From Candidatus Thioglobus sp. (GTDB lineage: Bacteria; Pseudomonadota; Gammaproteobacteria; PS1; Pseudothioglobaceae): a stretch of 39,840 nucleotides of DNA. The notes below the pieces were generated by a model. It was not told where the DNA came from and made no database searches. It saw nothing but the letters and a program-made list of their open reading frames with translations. The position numbers were made by a program, and so were the translations under genes. Below, piece after piece: positions 19,164-29,658 of this stretch; position 1 is the first letter of the stretch, and every line of letters starts with the position of its first letter. Location of the stretch: the NCBI RefSeq assembly GCF_029243085.1, contig NZ_JAQWSS010000115.1:1-39840 (forward strand). The letters run 5' to 3'.

Positions 19164-20303
19164 ATGAATACAGAAGATCGGACTCAAGCCAGTCAACGAG
19201 TGACTATTATTGGTGCTATTGTTGACTTTACTCTAGCCATATTAAAGGTTATTATTGGTGTTATTGGTAACTCTGGTGCCTTAATTGCTGATGGAATTCA
19301 TTCTTTTTCAGATCTTTTATCAGATGGCGTAGTTTGGTATGCAGCTGTTCACTCTTCAGAGGAAGCAGATGAAGAGCACCCTTATGGACATGAACGATTT
19401 GAGACTGTTGCAACCCTAGGATTAGCGATTATTTTAGCTATTGTTGGTACAGGAATTGTATTTGACGGCTTTAACCGACTATCTAACCCAAGTTCTTTAA
19501 CACATAGCACGCTTTTATTAAGTGTAGCCGCACTATCTATTCTTTCAAAAGAGGCACTGTATTGGTACACACTCAAGGTTGCTAAAACTTACAAATCAGA
19601 TATGTTAAAAGCTAATGCGTGGCATCATCGTAGCGACGCACTGTCCTCAATAGTTGTGCTTGTTGGAATCTTAGGTAGTTTAAGTGGTTATTTATACCTA
19701 GATAGCATAGCAGCCATGATTGTAGGTCTCATGGTTATTTATATTGCTTGGGAACTTGGAACAGGTGCCACTAAAGAATTGGTAGACACTTCAATTGATG
19801 CTCACCAGGTGCAACAACTAAGAGATTCGATTGGTCGAATTAGTGGGGTAAATAATGTACATTCATTACGTACTAGAAAAATTGGACACTTGATTGCCGC
19901 AGATGTGCATGTACAAGTTGACCCCTTCTTAAGTGTTAGTGAAGGACATATTATTAGCGTTAGTGTTGAGCGAGTTGCTAAAGAGTGTTTAGAAAATTTA
20001 CATGATGTAACCGTACATATTGACCCTGAAGATGACGAAACCGCAGCACCATGTGAACATCTACCAGAGCGTGCACAAGCGCTGGGAATTTTAACAAAGG
20101 CCTTATACAGCAATCAATGTGATGGAGAAATTGATAGAATCCAACTTCATTATTTAGACGGTAAGATTCATGTCGATTTCTTTTTGCCGTTATCCTGTCT
20201 AACAACAAAAAAGAGTAGTGATGAAATCTTGAAAAAACTTCATAACACCGTTAAAGATCTTAAAAGTTTTGGAAAAATTAGGGTCTACTTTGGCAAAGAC
20301 TAA
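19164..20303 (+). CDS. Cation diffusion facilitator (CDF) family transporter
   Basis: GNSGALIADGIHSFSDLLSDGVV, HPYGHERFETVATLGLAI, ANAWHHRSDALSSIVVLVG; FieF/MamB-like. Confidence 0.92.
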   Translation: MNTEDRTQASQRVTIIGAIVDFTLAILKVIIGVIGNSGALIADGIHSFSDLLSDGVVWYAAVHSSEEADEEHPYGHERFETVATLGLAIILAIVGTGIVFDGFNRLSNPSSLTHSTLLLSVAALSILSKEALYWYTLKVAKTYKSDMLKANAWHHRSDALSSIVVLVGILGSLSGYLYLDSIAAMIVGLMVIYIAWELGTGATKELVDTSIDAHQVQQLRDSIGRISGVNNVHSLRTRKIGHLIAADVHVQVDPFLSVSEGHIISVSVERVAKECLENLHDVTVHIDPEDDETAAPCEHLPERAQALGILTKALYSNQCDGEIDRIQLHYLDGKIHVDFFLPLSCLTTKKSSDEILKKLHNTVKDLKSFGKIRVYFGKD

Positions 20304-20770
20304 AGGCAGTGATACGCGTGACAAATAGCACCTGCTAACGCATCTGCCGCATCCTCTTGTGGTGCTTTATTAAGTTTTAATGACTCACACACCATATAAG
20401 ACACCTGATCTTTAGCTGCATGTCCCTTGCCAACTACAGCTTTTTTAATTTGGTTTGGACTATATTCCACCATAGTAATACCGTTCATCCCTGCTGCAGA
20501 AATAATGGCGCCACGAGCATGACCAAGTTTAATTGCAGCATCTGGATTAGGCCGATCAGGACGCATAAATGCACGCTCTATCACCACAATATTTGGCTGA
20601 TGTTTCTTAATGATTTGATCAACCTCTAAAAAAATAGTCGTTATACGGTCAGTTAACTCGCCCTTAGTACGAATACAGCCACTTGCAATATAATTAAATT
20701 TAAGCTTATCTGCTTCGATTAAGCCGAACCCAGTCACTCTTGAGCCTGGATCTACCCCTAAAATCTTCAT
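20300..20770 (-). CDS. ruvC: Crossover junction endodeoxyribonuclease RuvC
   Basis: MKILGVDPGSRVTGFGLIE, VVIERAFM, KLGHARGAII, AADALAGAICHAY. Confidence 0.96.
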   Translation of the reverse strand: MKILGVDPGSRVTGFGLIEADKLKFNYIASGCIRTKGELTDRITTIFLEVDQIIKKHQPNIVVIERAFMRPDRPNPDAAIKLGHARGAIISAAGMNGITMVEYSPNQIKKAVVGKGHAAKDQVSYMVCESLKLNKAPQEDAADALAGAICHAYHCL

Positions 20771-20860
20771 TGAAATATTTTAGCACTTGCTAGCTTTTTC
20801 TTATATATATAAGGGTTGTATGATATACTTAAGTTTTTTAATAATTAATAAGGACTAACC

Positions 20861-21229
20861 ATGGCAGTTTTAGAATTAAACAAAGACAATTTTGATGCGA
20901 CAATCAAGGATAACGATATTGTTATTCTAGATTTTTGGGCACCATGGTGTGGCCCTTGTAAATCTTTTGCACCAACATATGAAGCAATGAGTGAGAAAAT
21001 TGAAGGTGTAACTTTTGCAAAAATCAATACAGAAGATGAGCAAGACTTAGCTGGTCACTTTCAAATCCGCTCAATTCCAACTTTGATGATTTTTAGAGAG
21101 CAAATTGCTATTTTTCAACAACCTGGCGCCATGGCTGAGGCAGACTTAGAAACAGTGCTCAACAAAGCTAAAGAGCTTGATATGTCAGTAGTTCGTAAAG
21201 AAATAGAAGAGCAACAAGCTAAAAGTTAA
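20861..21229 (+). CDS. Thioredoxin-family protein
   Basis: ILDFWAPWCGPCKSFAPTYE active site, SIPTLMIFREQ cis-Pro loop. Confidence 0.92.
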   Translation: MAVLELNKDNFDATIKDNDIVILDFWAPWCGPCKSFAPTYEAMSEKIEGVTFAKINTEDEQDLAGHFQIRSIPTLMIFREQIAIFQQPGAMAEADLETVLNKAKELDMSVVRKEIEEQQAKS

Positions 21230-21552
21230 ATCAAGTCTAAATAACTTTTTTCACTAAACCCAACCCTTATATCGCTATCTGTTACTAAAACAGGTCGCTT
21301 AATAAGCGTTGGGTTTTTTAACGTCAATTCAAACGTAATATTAGACTTTTGACTATCGGTTAGGTTTCTATAAGTGGCTGATCGTTTATTAATAACTTTA
21401 TCCCATCCAAGCTCATCTAGAAATCCTTGAAGCGTTGCCTTGTCAATTGGCTGTTCGCGAAAATCTATAAATTCAAATTTAATCTTGTGCAACTCTAAAA
21501 ACTTTCTTGCTTTTTTAACGGTGTCACAATTTTTAATGCCATACAGTTTCAT
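21226..21552 (-). CDS. ArsC/Spx-like reductase family protein (YffB-like)
   Basis: MKLYGIKNCDTVKKARKFLELHKIKFEFIDFRE..., TYRNL, NPTLIKRPVL. Confidence 0.88.
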   Translation of the reverse strand: MKLYGIKNCDTVKKARKFLELHKIKFEFIDFREQPIDKATLQGFLDELGWDKVINKRSATYRNLTDSQKSNITFELTLKNPTLIKRPVLVTDSDIRVGFSEKSYLDLI

Positions 21553-21561
21553 TAAACACTC

Positions 21562-22185
21562 CTACTGATTATAAAACTCAAGGATTTCTTTTTGCTCATT
21601 ATCAACAATAATACGCAAACCTTTCTGCTGGTAATGCCAATAAGTTACCTCTTTTGTAGCCGGTTCAATTCTATCTGGTTTGCCAAATAAATCTTCAATT
21701 ACCTGTTCTTCCAAATTCGTTCTTGGAACAAAACTTAAAGACTTGATTGTAAGATTTGACATCAGCCTCTCACCAGTTGGTGTAAAAGTTGTTTTCCTCA
21801 CTCCTGATGGCATTAACATCGATTCATCTATATTTTTTAGCAATTTTTCAATTGTTTGATCATTGACTAATAAATTTAGCACAATCCGAGCACTAATACC
21901 ACCCACTTTAGTACTGGAAAAATAAACTTCCAATTCTGGCTCTACTGAATCATTTTCAAATAGCGAAGCTTCAATTTCTGTACCAAATTGGCGAGCAGCA
22001 TCAATTAAATGACTTTCTCCCATGGTTAAATTAAACACTACTGTTTGTTGCTTATCATTGATATAACTTTGCCAAGGCATGGCCTGATTCTTTGGCATTT
22101 CCATATCACGTGTGAATAAGAAAATTGCTAAAAATACCAATATGGCACCCAATACTGTATAACCAATTATGTGTCTTTCTTTCAT
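21562..22185 (-). CDS. Hypothetical single-TM protein; C-terminus weakly BamE/SmpA-like
   Basis: N-terminal TM helix (IIGYTVLGAILVFLAIFLF), no recognised full-length family; C-terminal VIEDLFGKPDRIEPATKEVTYWHYQQKGLRIIV. Confidence 0.6.
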   Translation of the reverse strand: MKERHIIGYTVLGAILVFLAIFLFTRDMEMPKNQAMPWQSYINDKQQTVVFNLTMGESHLIDAARQFGTEIEASLFENDSVEPELEVYFSSTKVGGISARIVLNLLVNDQTIEKLLKNIDESMLMPSGVRKTTFTPTGERLMSNLTIKSLSFVPRTNLEEQVIEDLFGKPDRIEPATKEVTYWHYQQKGLRIIVDNEQKEILEFYNQ

Positions 22186-22592
22186 CGTATAAAAGGAGGT
22201 TTTGCCGCTTTATTTCGCAGCCAATTGAGTGCTTTAAAAGTTGAATTATGCTTGATCAATTTTAATTCTAATTTTCGTTTTCCCGGAAACTGCATCAAAA
22301 ACAAGCCTATTAAAATTGAAATTACTCCCTGCCCTGGTGTAACTAACATAATAATACCAGCCAATAGTAAAACCGTACCTAGTATAGTAGTCACTATAGT
22401 TTTAATAAAACCCAGTAAAGTATTTGACTGAGTTGGCTTTACATAACTGGCTGAAAAATAATTTTCTGGTATGAGTCCTAATAAAAATGGTGTTATCAGT
22501 AATGTCAATACAAATATGACACCTGAGATAATGCTCAGCATAATCAGTATTTCTTCATACTGATTAATAATCGCTAGAATTTGATCTAACAT
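22182..22592 (-). CDS. Small integral membrane protein, PGPGW-like family
   Basis: Several TM segments and motif LVTPGQGVISILIGLFLM. Confidence 0.6.
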   Translation of the reverse strand: MLDQILAIINQYEEILIMLSIISGVIFVLTLLITPFLLGLIPENYFSASYVKPTQSNTLLGFIKTIVTTILGTVLLLAGIIMLVTPGQGVISILIGLFLMQFPGKRKLELKLIKHNSTFKALNWLRNKAAKPPFIR

Positions 22593-23023
22593 GATAATAA
22601 AAAAGTTACTGGCCCATCATTGGTGAGCGTTACTTGCATGTCAGCACCAAATTCACCACTTTGCACAATTGGATACTGTTGAGTTATTTGCGTCATAAAA
22701 TAATCATACAATATCTTTGCTTCTGTTGGTATTTTGGCAGTTGAAAATCCTGGTCTGGTGCCAGAGCTAGTATCCGCTGCTAGAGTAAACTGTGAAACTA
22801 TTAAAATACCACCATTGATATCTGCTACCGATAAATTCATCTTCTCCTCATCATCGTAAAATACTCGGTAAGACAATAAGCGTTTAATCATTTTATCTAT
22901 CTGTGGCTTTTCATCATTTTTTTCAATGCCGATAAAAACCAATAATCCTTGATTAATTTCACCAACAATTCTATTGTCTATTTCAACTTTACTATTTAAT
23001 ACACGTTGAATTAATGCCTTCAC
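22586..23023 (-). CDS. dtd: D-aminoacyl-tRNA deacylase
   Basis: KALIQRVLNSKVEID, ILIVSQFTLAADTSSGTRPGF, QVTLTNDGPVTF. GTG start at 23023 fits family N-terminus better than the ORF-track start at 23083. Confidence 0.93.
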   Translation of the reverse strand: MKALIQRVLNSKVEIDNRIVGEINQGLLVFIGIEKNDEKPQIDKMIKRLLSYRVFYDDEEKMNLSVADINGGILIVSQFTLAADTSSGTRPGFSTAKIPTEAKILYDYFMTQITQQYPIVQSGEFGADMQVTLTNDGPVTFLLSC

Positions 23024-23031
23024 AAGTAAAG

Positions 23032-25065
23032 CTAGCTTAAGTGAGATACATCCGCTACTGACAAAAATAACGACCTTACCCAATTAATCAAACTCAAGCG
23101 CGCAGTTTTAAGTTGCACGTCATCTGCATTAACCATGACTTCATCAAAGAATGTATCAATACTCGTTTTAAGCGAGATAAGCTGATTGATGTTGTCAATA
23201 TAGTCGGATGATTCTACCAAGCCAGATGCCACAGTATTAGTAGCCGCATATAAAGCTTTCTCAGCAGGCTCAATTAACACTGACTGATCAACGTTGATTG
23301 ATAATTGCTGATGATCTTTCAGCATGTTGGCAATTCTCTTATTCGCCTCAATTAAACTTACTGACGCTTCATCTGCAATAAATATATTTAAAGCTTCTAC
23401 ACGAAGATGAAAATCAAATGGAGATTCAGGTTTAACCGCAAATACCGCTTCAAATGCCTTAAGGCTCATTTTTTGTTCTTTATAGTATGCACGCAAACGA
23501 TCCATCATAAACTTATAAATAGCAGATGCACACTCTCTATTTACTTCGTTTGAGTGTGCTGCTAATGATGCTGAAATCAAATCTTTAAGATTAAGATTTA
23601 ATTTGCTTTCTACCATTATTCTTAACAAACCGAGGGCCATCCTGCGCAAAGCATAAGGATCCTTAGAGCCTGTAGGACCTTGACCTATTCCATAAATACC
23701 TGTAATTGTGTCAAGCTTATCTGCAATAGCAACAACCAAACCTTCTGGTGTTGATGGCAACGTATCACCGGCAAATCTTGGATGATAATGCTCACTAATA
23801 GCTGTAGCTACAGCAGCGCTTTCACCGTCATTTAATGCATAGTAGCCACCCATAACGCCTTGTAGATCCGCAAACTCACCAACCATTTCAGTCACTAAGT
23901 CAGTCTTACATAATAATCCTGCACGCTTTGAATCCTGCTCATTGGCATCAATCATGACTGCAATAGCGCCTGACAATTTTTCAATACGTTTAGCCTTATC
24001 ACCCATTGATCCGAGTGATTTCATAAATAGCACTCGATCAAGCTTTTCTAAATGAGATTCTAATGTTTGACGCTTATCCTGTTCCCAAAAAAATTCAGAA
24101 TCAGCCAGTCTTGGACGTATAACTCGCTCATTACCATCTACAATTACTGAGATATCACTAGACTCAATATTTGCTACAGATATAAAATTTGGCAGTAATT
24201 CTCCTGTCTCATCCAGCATGTGGAAATACTTCTGATGAGATTTCATTGCTGAAATTAACGCTTCTTCAGGGACTGCCAAAAATGATTTGTTAAATCCACC
24301 AGAAAATGCACATGGATACTCTACCAAAGCACATACTTCAGACAAAAGCGCCTCATCAATAACAGCTGTAGCATGATTGTTATTAGCAACTTGTATTACT
24401 TGCTGACGTATGTTCTCTTTACGTAATTCAAAATCAACCTCTATCTGCGCTTTATCCATCATTACTTGACGATAATCTTTTGCGTGTGGAATACTAAATT
24501 CTTGTTTTCCAGTAAAACGCAATCCACGAGTAATATTATTTGATGTCAAACCCATGATATTAGCATCCACAATTTCATCGCCTAATAACATTACCAACCA
24601 ATGAGTTGGACGTACAAATTGCATATCAGAATTGCCCCAGCGCATAGGCTTAGCAATTGGAATATTTTTAATGGCTGTATCGGCAACTTGTTGCAATAGG
24701 CTTTTTGTTTCTAGCCCTTTTTGCTCTTTACTAAAGAAATAATATGTTGCTTTACCTAAAGTCTTTTGTTCTAGTTCAGATTTTGATACGCCACACGACT
24801 TTGCAAAACCATCGACTGCCTGATCTGGTGCGTTGACTGCAGGTCCTTTACGCTCAATGAGTTGATCTTCTTGCTGTAATTGTAAATTATGCACCAAAAC
24901 CGCTAAACGCCGCGGTGTTGCGAATGATTCAACAGCTGAAAAATCAAGTTTTAGTGTCTTTAATTCGGTTATTAAGTTATCAGTTAATGCTTTTGATAAT
25001 TTTGGTAATAATTTAGGAGGTAATTCTTCAGTACCGAGTTCTAATAAAAAGTCTTGTGTTGTCAT
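23032..25065 (-). CDS. glyS: Glycine--tRNA ligase beta subunit
   Basis: [58 protein letters not shown]. Start at 25065 preferred over 25104. Confidence 0.96.
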   Translation of the reverse strand: MTTQDFLLELGTEELPPKLLPKLSKALTDNLITELKTLKLDFSAVESFATPRRLAVLVHNLQLQQEDQLIERKGPAVNAPDQAVDGFAKSCGVSKSELEQKTLGKATYYFFSKEQKGLETKSLLQQVADTAIKNIPIAKPMRWGNSDMQFVRPTHWLVMLLGDEIVDANIMGLTSNNITRGLRFTGKQEFSIPHAKDYRQVMMDKAQIEVDFELRKENIRQQVIQVANNNHATAVIDEALLSEVCALVEYPCAFSGGFNKSFLAVPEEALISAMKSHQKYFHMLDETGELLPNFISVANIESSDISVIVDGNERVIRPRLADSEFFWEQDKRQTLESHLEKLDRVLFMKSLGSMGDKAKRIEKLSGAIAVMIDANEQDSKRAGLLCKTDLVTEMVGEFADLQGVMGGYYALNDGESAAVATAISEHYHPRFAGDTLPSTPEGLVVAIADKLDTITGIYGIGQGPTGSKDPYALRRMALGLLRIMVESKLNLNLKDLISASLAAHSNEVNRECASAIYKFMMDRLRAYYKEQKMSLKAFEAVFAVKPESPFDFHLRVEALNIFIADEASVSLIEANKRIANMLKDHQQLSINVDQSVLIEPAEKALYAATNTVASGLVESSDYIDNINQLISLKTSIDTFFDEVMVNADDVQLKTARLSLINWVRSLFLSVADVSHLS

Positions 25066-25075
25066 AATAATAAAT

Positions 25076-25798
25076 TTATATAATCTGAAAACGAAGCTGG
25101 CCATTTACCAGATCGATCATAACGGAACGCGCATATAATTTAGTTGGCACTACGTCAAATTTTTTGTAAACGCCAGCAATCGAAACCAATTCCACATTAA
25201 ACGACTGTACAAAGATTGTGGCTTTTTCATCACCCTGGATTCCAGCAAATAAATTACCCTGAACCTCTTTATAGGCCGAAATAGAGCCAAATGACATGAT
25301 GTCAGCACCTGATTTTACCTTTGACAATAAAACTAAATCTCTGTCATGTGACACCACTTGTTGGAATGAATAAACTTTGTTAGCCACAATTTTCGGCGCC
25401 TGGTAAGCTTTATCTTGGTGCGGGTTAGGGGTATTTATCACAGGTTGTTCAACTTTCTGCACTTTTATTTTAGCCTTGCTTCCTGTTGACAAAGACTTAC
25501 CAAAAACCGCCAAACCAGAAAACTTGGCAAAATCAATTAACTCTTGCTTGCGAGAGCGAATTCCTACCGCTACCATTTCATTTTGTGACAATATTTCAAT
25601 TAAAACAGCTAACTCATTAGCTTGAAAATGCTTATTATCAATTTCCAAAATAACGGGTGCATGTTGAAATTGAGCCTTATTACTACAAAGCAATGAATTG
25701 ATTTCATCCACCAAGACATCGGTATTGTTAGTTAAAACCTTTAAGGTATACAAGGCTTCAGTCTGAGTAATAACCTCAATGTTATTCAACTTCTCCAT
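25076..25798 (-). CDS. minC: Septum site-determining protein MinC
   Basis: C-terminal beta-helix pattern [61 protein letters not shown] at 25798 (MEKLNN) preferred. Confidence 0.88.
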   Translation of the reverse strand: MEKLNNIEVITQTEALYTLKVLTNNTDVLVDEINSLLCSNKAQFQHAPVILEIDNKHFQANELAVLIEILSQNEMVAVGIRSRKQELIDFAKFSGLAVFGKSLSTGSKAKIKVQKVEQPVINTPNPHQDKAYQAPKIVANKVYSFQQVVSHDRDLVLLSKVKSGADIMSFGSISAYKEVQGNLFAGIQGDEKATIFVQSFNVELVSIAGVYKKFDVVPTKLYARSVMIDLVNGQLRFQII

Positions 25799-26178
25799 CC
25801 TTGGGTGCAATCTAGAAAATGCCAAACTCGATTCATACCGGTATCGCCACTAAGCATTAACTCTAATGGTGTTTTATGCTTAAACTTTTTAACATTACGC
25901 TTAAGCCATACACTAGCATATTCTTTATTGGTTGGAAAGGTTGTACCTAAAGACTCATTAATACCAAGAATCATCTTTGTACGCTTTACCATGTTATCAT
26001 CAAAAACAAAGGATTTATCGCCCCGACGATACATGTACAAATGTCTTGGTTTGATTGTATCTTCCAATCCTAAAATGTTCAATTGATCGCCATCTTCTAG
26101 CTTCCAATTCTCTAAAATTTGAGTCAATTGAAAAGTTAGTTGTGCTTGCTCTTCATTATTTAAATTGATAATATCCAT
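25786..26178 (-). CDS. DUF2384 / MbcA-ParS-Xre antitoxin-like toxin-binding-domain protein, solitary
   Basis: [82 protein letters not shown]; matches the remembered pattern LxxLFPxxxxAxxWLxxxNxxFxxxxPLELL of the family. Confidence 0.72.
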   Translation of the reverse strand: MDIINLNNEEQAQLTFQLTQILENWKLEDGDQLNILGLEDTIKPRHLYMYRRGDKSFVFDDNMVKRTKMILGINESLGTTFPTNKEYASVWLKRNVKKFKHKTPLELMLSGDTGMNRVWHFLDCTQGWRS

Positions 26179-27092
26179 TAATTTATCCTGAAATGAAATA
26201 ATATTTCACGATCAAAAACACTTTTATCAGGCGCTTGTGGCAGTGGTGATGCTTTGTAAACTGCTCGCTCAATAGCATCTTTAAACGCTTTAGCTTTTAC
26301 GTTGTTATCAATATTACAAGATTGTATATTGACACTTTGTACTTTGCCATGCAAATCTTGCAATATGTGGACATCACATCCCCAATGGTCTGGAATGCCT
26401 TTATTGTATCGCCATTTATCTCTTACTTTTGATTGAATGCGATTCATGTAGCTAACTTTAAGTTTATTCAAGTTATCTTCTAAAGCGATTTCTCTCTCTT
26501 GATCTTCTTCAGCTTGAATCTCTTTCTTAAGGGCGCGATTGTCCTGTTCTTTTTCGAATTTATTAGCCTCTATATTTCTAAGCTTTTCTATTTTTTGTTT
26601 TTCTTGTTCGGCTACCTTAGCTTTTTTTTCTGCTTCACGTGCTTTTTTTTCTGCAAGTTTCTTTTTCTTTAATGCTTGCTTGATTTTTTGTTCTGCCGCT
26701 TTTCTATTTTTTTCTGCTTCCGCTTTAGCCTGGTTTTCTTTCTTAACCTTGGCTTTTAATTTTTTTAGACGTTGTTGTTCTTTATAGCGCTCGTTTTCAA
26801 CACGCTTTTCAGCACGCTTAAGTTCAGCCAAACGCTTTTCACGCTTTTGCTGAATGTCAATTAATCGCTGTTTTTCTTTTTTTATCTCAGTTAAGTCGAT
26901 AGTAACTGCTTTAGGCATAGCGCTAGATGATGTCTTTGGCGGTTGTTTAGGAATTTCCCAACGCTGTACATTAGAAAACAACAGGCCGATCACTAAAACA
27001 ACATGGAGAGCGATCGCCGTCCAAAAGGCTACAGGATGTTTTTTAGCAATACGAGGTAACTTTATATTTTTAATTAAGTCAGGTTTCATCAT
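26178..27092 (-). CDS. tolA: Cell envelope integrity protein TolA
   Basis: N-terminal TM, long K/E/A coiled coil, C-terminal TonB-like domain (YMNRIQSKVRDKWRY...GCDVHILQDLHGKVQSVNIQSCN). Confidence 0.92.
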   Translation of the reverse strand: MMKPDLIKNIKLPRIAKKHPVAFWTAIALHVVLVIGLLFSNVQRWEIPKQPPKTSSSAMPKAVTIDLTEIKKEKQRLIDIQQKREKRLAELKRAEKRVENERYKEQQRLKKLKAKVKKENQAKAEAEKNRKAAEQKIKQALKKKKLAEKKAREAEKKAKVAEQEKQKIEKLRNIEANKFEKEQDNRALKKEIQAEEDQEREIALEDNLNKLKVSYMNRIQSKVRDKWRYNKGIPDHWGCDVHILQDLHGKVQSVNIQSCNIDNNVKAKAFKDAIERAVYKASPLPQAPDKSVFDREILFHFRIN

Positions 27093-27541
27093 TTAGTATT
27101 ATCCGACTCTGTCACAATACCTACTTTTTCAATCCCATTTTTCTGCAAGAAAGACATTAAAGAAACAACCACGCCATAAGCAACATTCGCATCACCACGC
27201 ACAAATACCTTCATACTAGGATAAATTTCTAACCTAGCACTAACTCTTGCAGCAACAATACCCAATGGTAGTTTTTCGCCTTTAGCAACATCTGAATTAT
27301 CTTCATTAAGTGAATTAATAAAATACTCACCTTCTTTATTAATTGTCACAATAGTTGGCTGTTGTTCGGTGAAATCCACCATTTTTGCATCTGCTGTTGG
27401 TAAATCTACCTCAATACCTTGCTCAATAATTGGTGTGGTCATCATGAAAATAACCAATAACACCAACATTACATCAATATAGGGAACAATATTAATGTGT
27501 GCATCAACCTTAGGTCTATGACGTTGCGGTAATTCAATCAT
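27089..27541 (-). CDS. tolR: TolR/ExbD-family protein
   Basis: INIVPYIDVMLVLLVIFMMTTPIIEQGIEVDLP. Confidence 0.94.
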   Translation of the reverse strand: MIELPQRHRPKVDAHINIVPYIDVMLVLLVIFMMTTPIIEQGIEVDLPTADAKMVDFTEQQPTIVTINKEGEYFINSLNEDNSDVAKGEKLPLGIVAARVSARLEIYPSMKVFVRGDANVAYGVVVSLMSFLQKNGIEKVGIVTESDNTK

Positions 27542-27550
27542 AATTTAGGG

Positions 27551-28219
27551 TTATTTTTGCCTTTGGAAAGTAACAAATAATTCCTCGACAAACGAGGTGT
27601 ATTTATTATTAATTTCACCAACTTGAGTAATTAAGCGATTATAGGCAATAGTCGCTGGTATTGCAGCAAACAAACCAAATGCAGTGGCAATCAACGCTTC
27701 AGCAATACCTGGCGCCACAATTGAAATAGTCGCCTGTTTAACTGACGCGAGCCCAATAAAAGAGTGCATGATGCCCCAAACGGTGCCAAATAAACCAATA
27801 TAAGGACTTGAAGAGGCAATCATTGCAAGCACACTAAGCCCGTGATCAAGATCATCAACTTCCTTATTAACTGCAGTATTCATTGAACGATACGCACGCT
27901 CTGAATTTAATACTAAAGCTTGATTAGAGGCTGATGTGGAGTGTGTAAATTCACCATAACCAGCACCAAAAATATGCTCCATTGCCGAACGATTAGACAC
28001 TTGTTCAGGTATTTGTCCATGCAACAAAGCAAGATCCGTATCCACTAAAAATTTATTATGAAAGTGCTCAATATCCTTGTTAGCATTCATTAAGGTTTTT
28101 TTCTTAGACATAATAATCGTCCAAGAGTAGATGCTCATAAGTACAAGTACAAACATGACTAATTGCACAACAAAACCTGCGCTGATAATTAAGCTAAAAA
28201 TTGATAAACTGCTATCCAT
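27551..28219 (-). CDS. tolQ: TolQ/ExbB-family proton channel
   Basis: Three-TM protein with LAMIASSSPYIGLFGTVWGIMHSFIGLA, ATISIVAPGIAEALIATAFGLFAAIPATIAYN. Confidence 0.95.
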   Translation of the reverse strand: MDSSLSIFSLIISAGFVVQLVMFVLVLMSIYSWTIIMSKKKTLMNANKDIEHFHNKFLVDTDLALLHGQIPEQVSNRSAMEHIFGAGYGEFTHSTSASNQALVLNSERAYRSMNTAVNKEVDDLDHGLSVLAMIASSSPYIGLFGTVWGIMHSFIGLASVKQATISIVAPGIAEALIATAFGLFAAIPATIAYNRLITQVGEINNKYTSFVEELFVTFQRQK

Positions 28220-28610
28220 TTATTTTCTCCAGAATGTTACTTGGGATGGCACATGGTTTAAAATTCTGTGCATCTAAACAAGCAACGGTGATTTGTGCCT
28301 TAAATAATACCTTATTTTGCTTAAGATCCTTTATTTTCTGTGAAAAAATCAAGCTCGCATGGCGAGTTTTTATTACTTCAGTATGAACGCTAAGCAAATC
28401 ATTAAACCGTGCCGGTAATAGATAGTCCGCCTGAATAGATCTGACCGCAAAAATAATATTTTGATGTTGGGTAAGCGAATCTTGTTCAAAGCCTAGGTCA
28501 CGTAAAAACTCACTACGACCACGTTCAATAAATTTTAAATAATTAGCATAATAAACTACGCCACCACTATCAGTATCTTCGTAATAAACTCTAACCTTTA
28601 ACTTAGTCAT
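28212..28610 (-). CDS. ybgC: Tol-Pal-associated acyl-CoA thioesterase YbgC
   Basis: [32 protein letters not shown] hotdog thioesterase signature. Confidence 0.94.
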   Translation of the reverse strand: MTKLKVRVYYEDTDSGGVVYYANYLKFIERGRSEFLRDLGFEQDSLTQHQNIIFAVRSIQADYLLPARFNDLLSVHTEVIKTRHASLIFSQKIKDLKQNKVLFKAQITVACLDAQNFKPCAIPSNILEKING

Positions 28611-29631
28611 TAAACAAATCTTGGTGTTTTTCAGGGGTTGGCAAACCCAAATGTCGATAAGTTAAATTAGTGGCACTTCGCCCACGAGGCGTTCGATGAA
28701 TAAATCCTTGTTGGATTAAATACGGCTCAACCATATCTTCTAAGGTGCCACGCTCCTCACCAATTGCGGTTGCCAAAGTATCCAAGCCAACAGGACCGCC
28801 TGAAAATTTATTAGTCATAATTAACAAATAATCACGATCAAGCTGCTCTAAACCCACATTATCAACTTTCAGCGTGGTAAGCGCCTCATTGGCGATTTGC
28901 TCATGAATAATGCCATTGGTTTTTACATCGGCAAAATCTCGGACACGGCGCAACAATCGATTGGCAATTCGTGGCGTACCGCGAGATCGCCTGGCAATTT
29001 CATAAGCGCCATTTGATTCAATTTCAATACCTAAAATTTTGGCAGAACGCTCTACAATTACTTGTAAATCTTCGTTGTTATAAAATTCTAAACGTTGAAC
29101 AATACCAAATCGATCACGTAGTGGAGAAGTTAGCATGCCAGCGCGCGTAGTTGCCCCAATAAGTGTAAATGGTGGCAATTCCAGCTGTACCGAGTGTGCA
29201 GCCACCCCTTCACCCACCATAATGTCCAATTTAAAATCTTCCAAAGCCGGATACAATATTTCCTCAACCACAGGATTAAGACGATGAATCTCATCAATAA
29301 ACAAGACATCATAAGGCTCTAATTTAGTTAAAATTGCTGCTAAATCACCTGATCGTTCTAATACTGGCCCTGAAGTTTGTTTGAAACCAGCACCCATTTG
29401 ATTGGCAATCACATTGGCTAATGTTGTTTTACCAAGGCCAGGAGGTCCGTAAATTAAACAATGATCAAGTGCATCTTGACGTTTTTTGGCAGCTTCAATA
29501 AATAACGACATTTGAGATTTAACATCGTCTTGGCCAATATACTCAGATAAACTATCTGGACGCACAGATGTCATAACAATATCTTCGCCACCATGGTCTT
29601 GTCCACCTACTAAAGAATCTTCTTCTATCAT
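28603..29631 (-). CDS. ruvB: Holliday junction branch migration helicase RuvB
   Basis: [63 protein letters not shown]. Confidence 0.97.
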   Translation of the reverse strand: MIEEDSLVGGQDHGGEDIVMTSVRPDSLSEYIGQDDVKSQMSLFIEAAKKRQDALDHCLIYGPPGLGKTTLANVIANQMGAGFKQTSGPVLERSGDLAAILTKLEPYDVLFIDEIHRLNPVVEEILYPALEDFKLDIMVGEGVAAHSVQLELPPFTLIGATTRAGMLTSPLRDRFGIVQRLEFYNNEDLQVIVERSAKILGIEIESNGAYEIARRSRGTPRIANRLLRRVRDFADVKTNGIIHEQIANEALTTLKVDNVGLEQLDRDYLLIMTNKFSGGPVGLDTLATAIGEERGTLEDMVEPYLIQQGFIHRTPRGRSATNLTYRHLGLPTPEKHQDLFND

Positions 29632-29658
29632 GCTAATTTAATGAATTTTTCAGTTATT

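Noticed and set aside
26539-26787. 82 aa plus-strand ORF rich in F/S/A (FFSASFFFF)
   Set aside because: It is the antisense reading of the tolA K/E/A coiled coil; low-complexity artefact, not a membrane protein gene.
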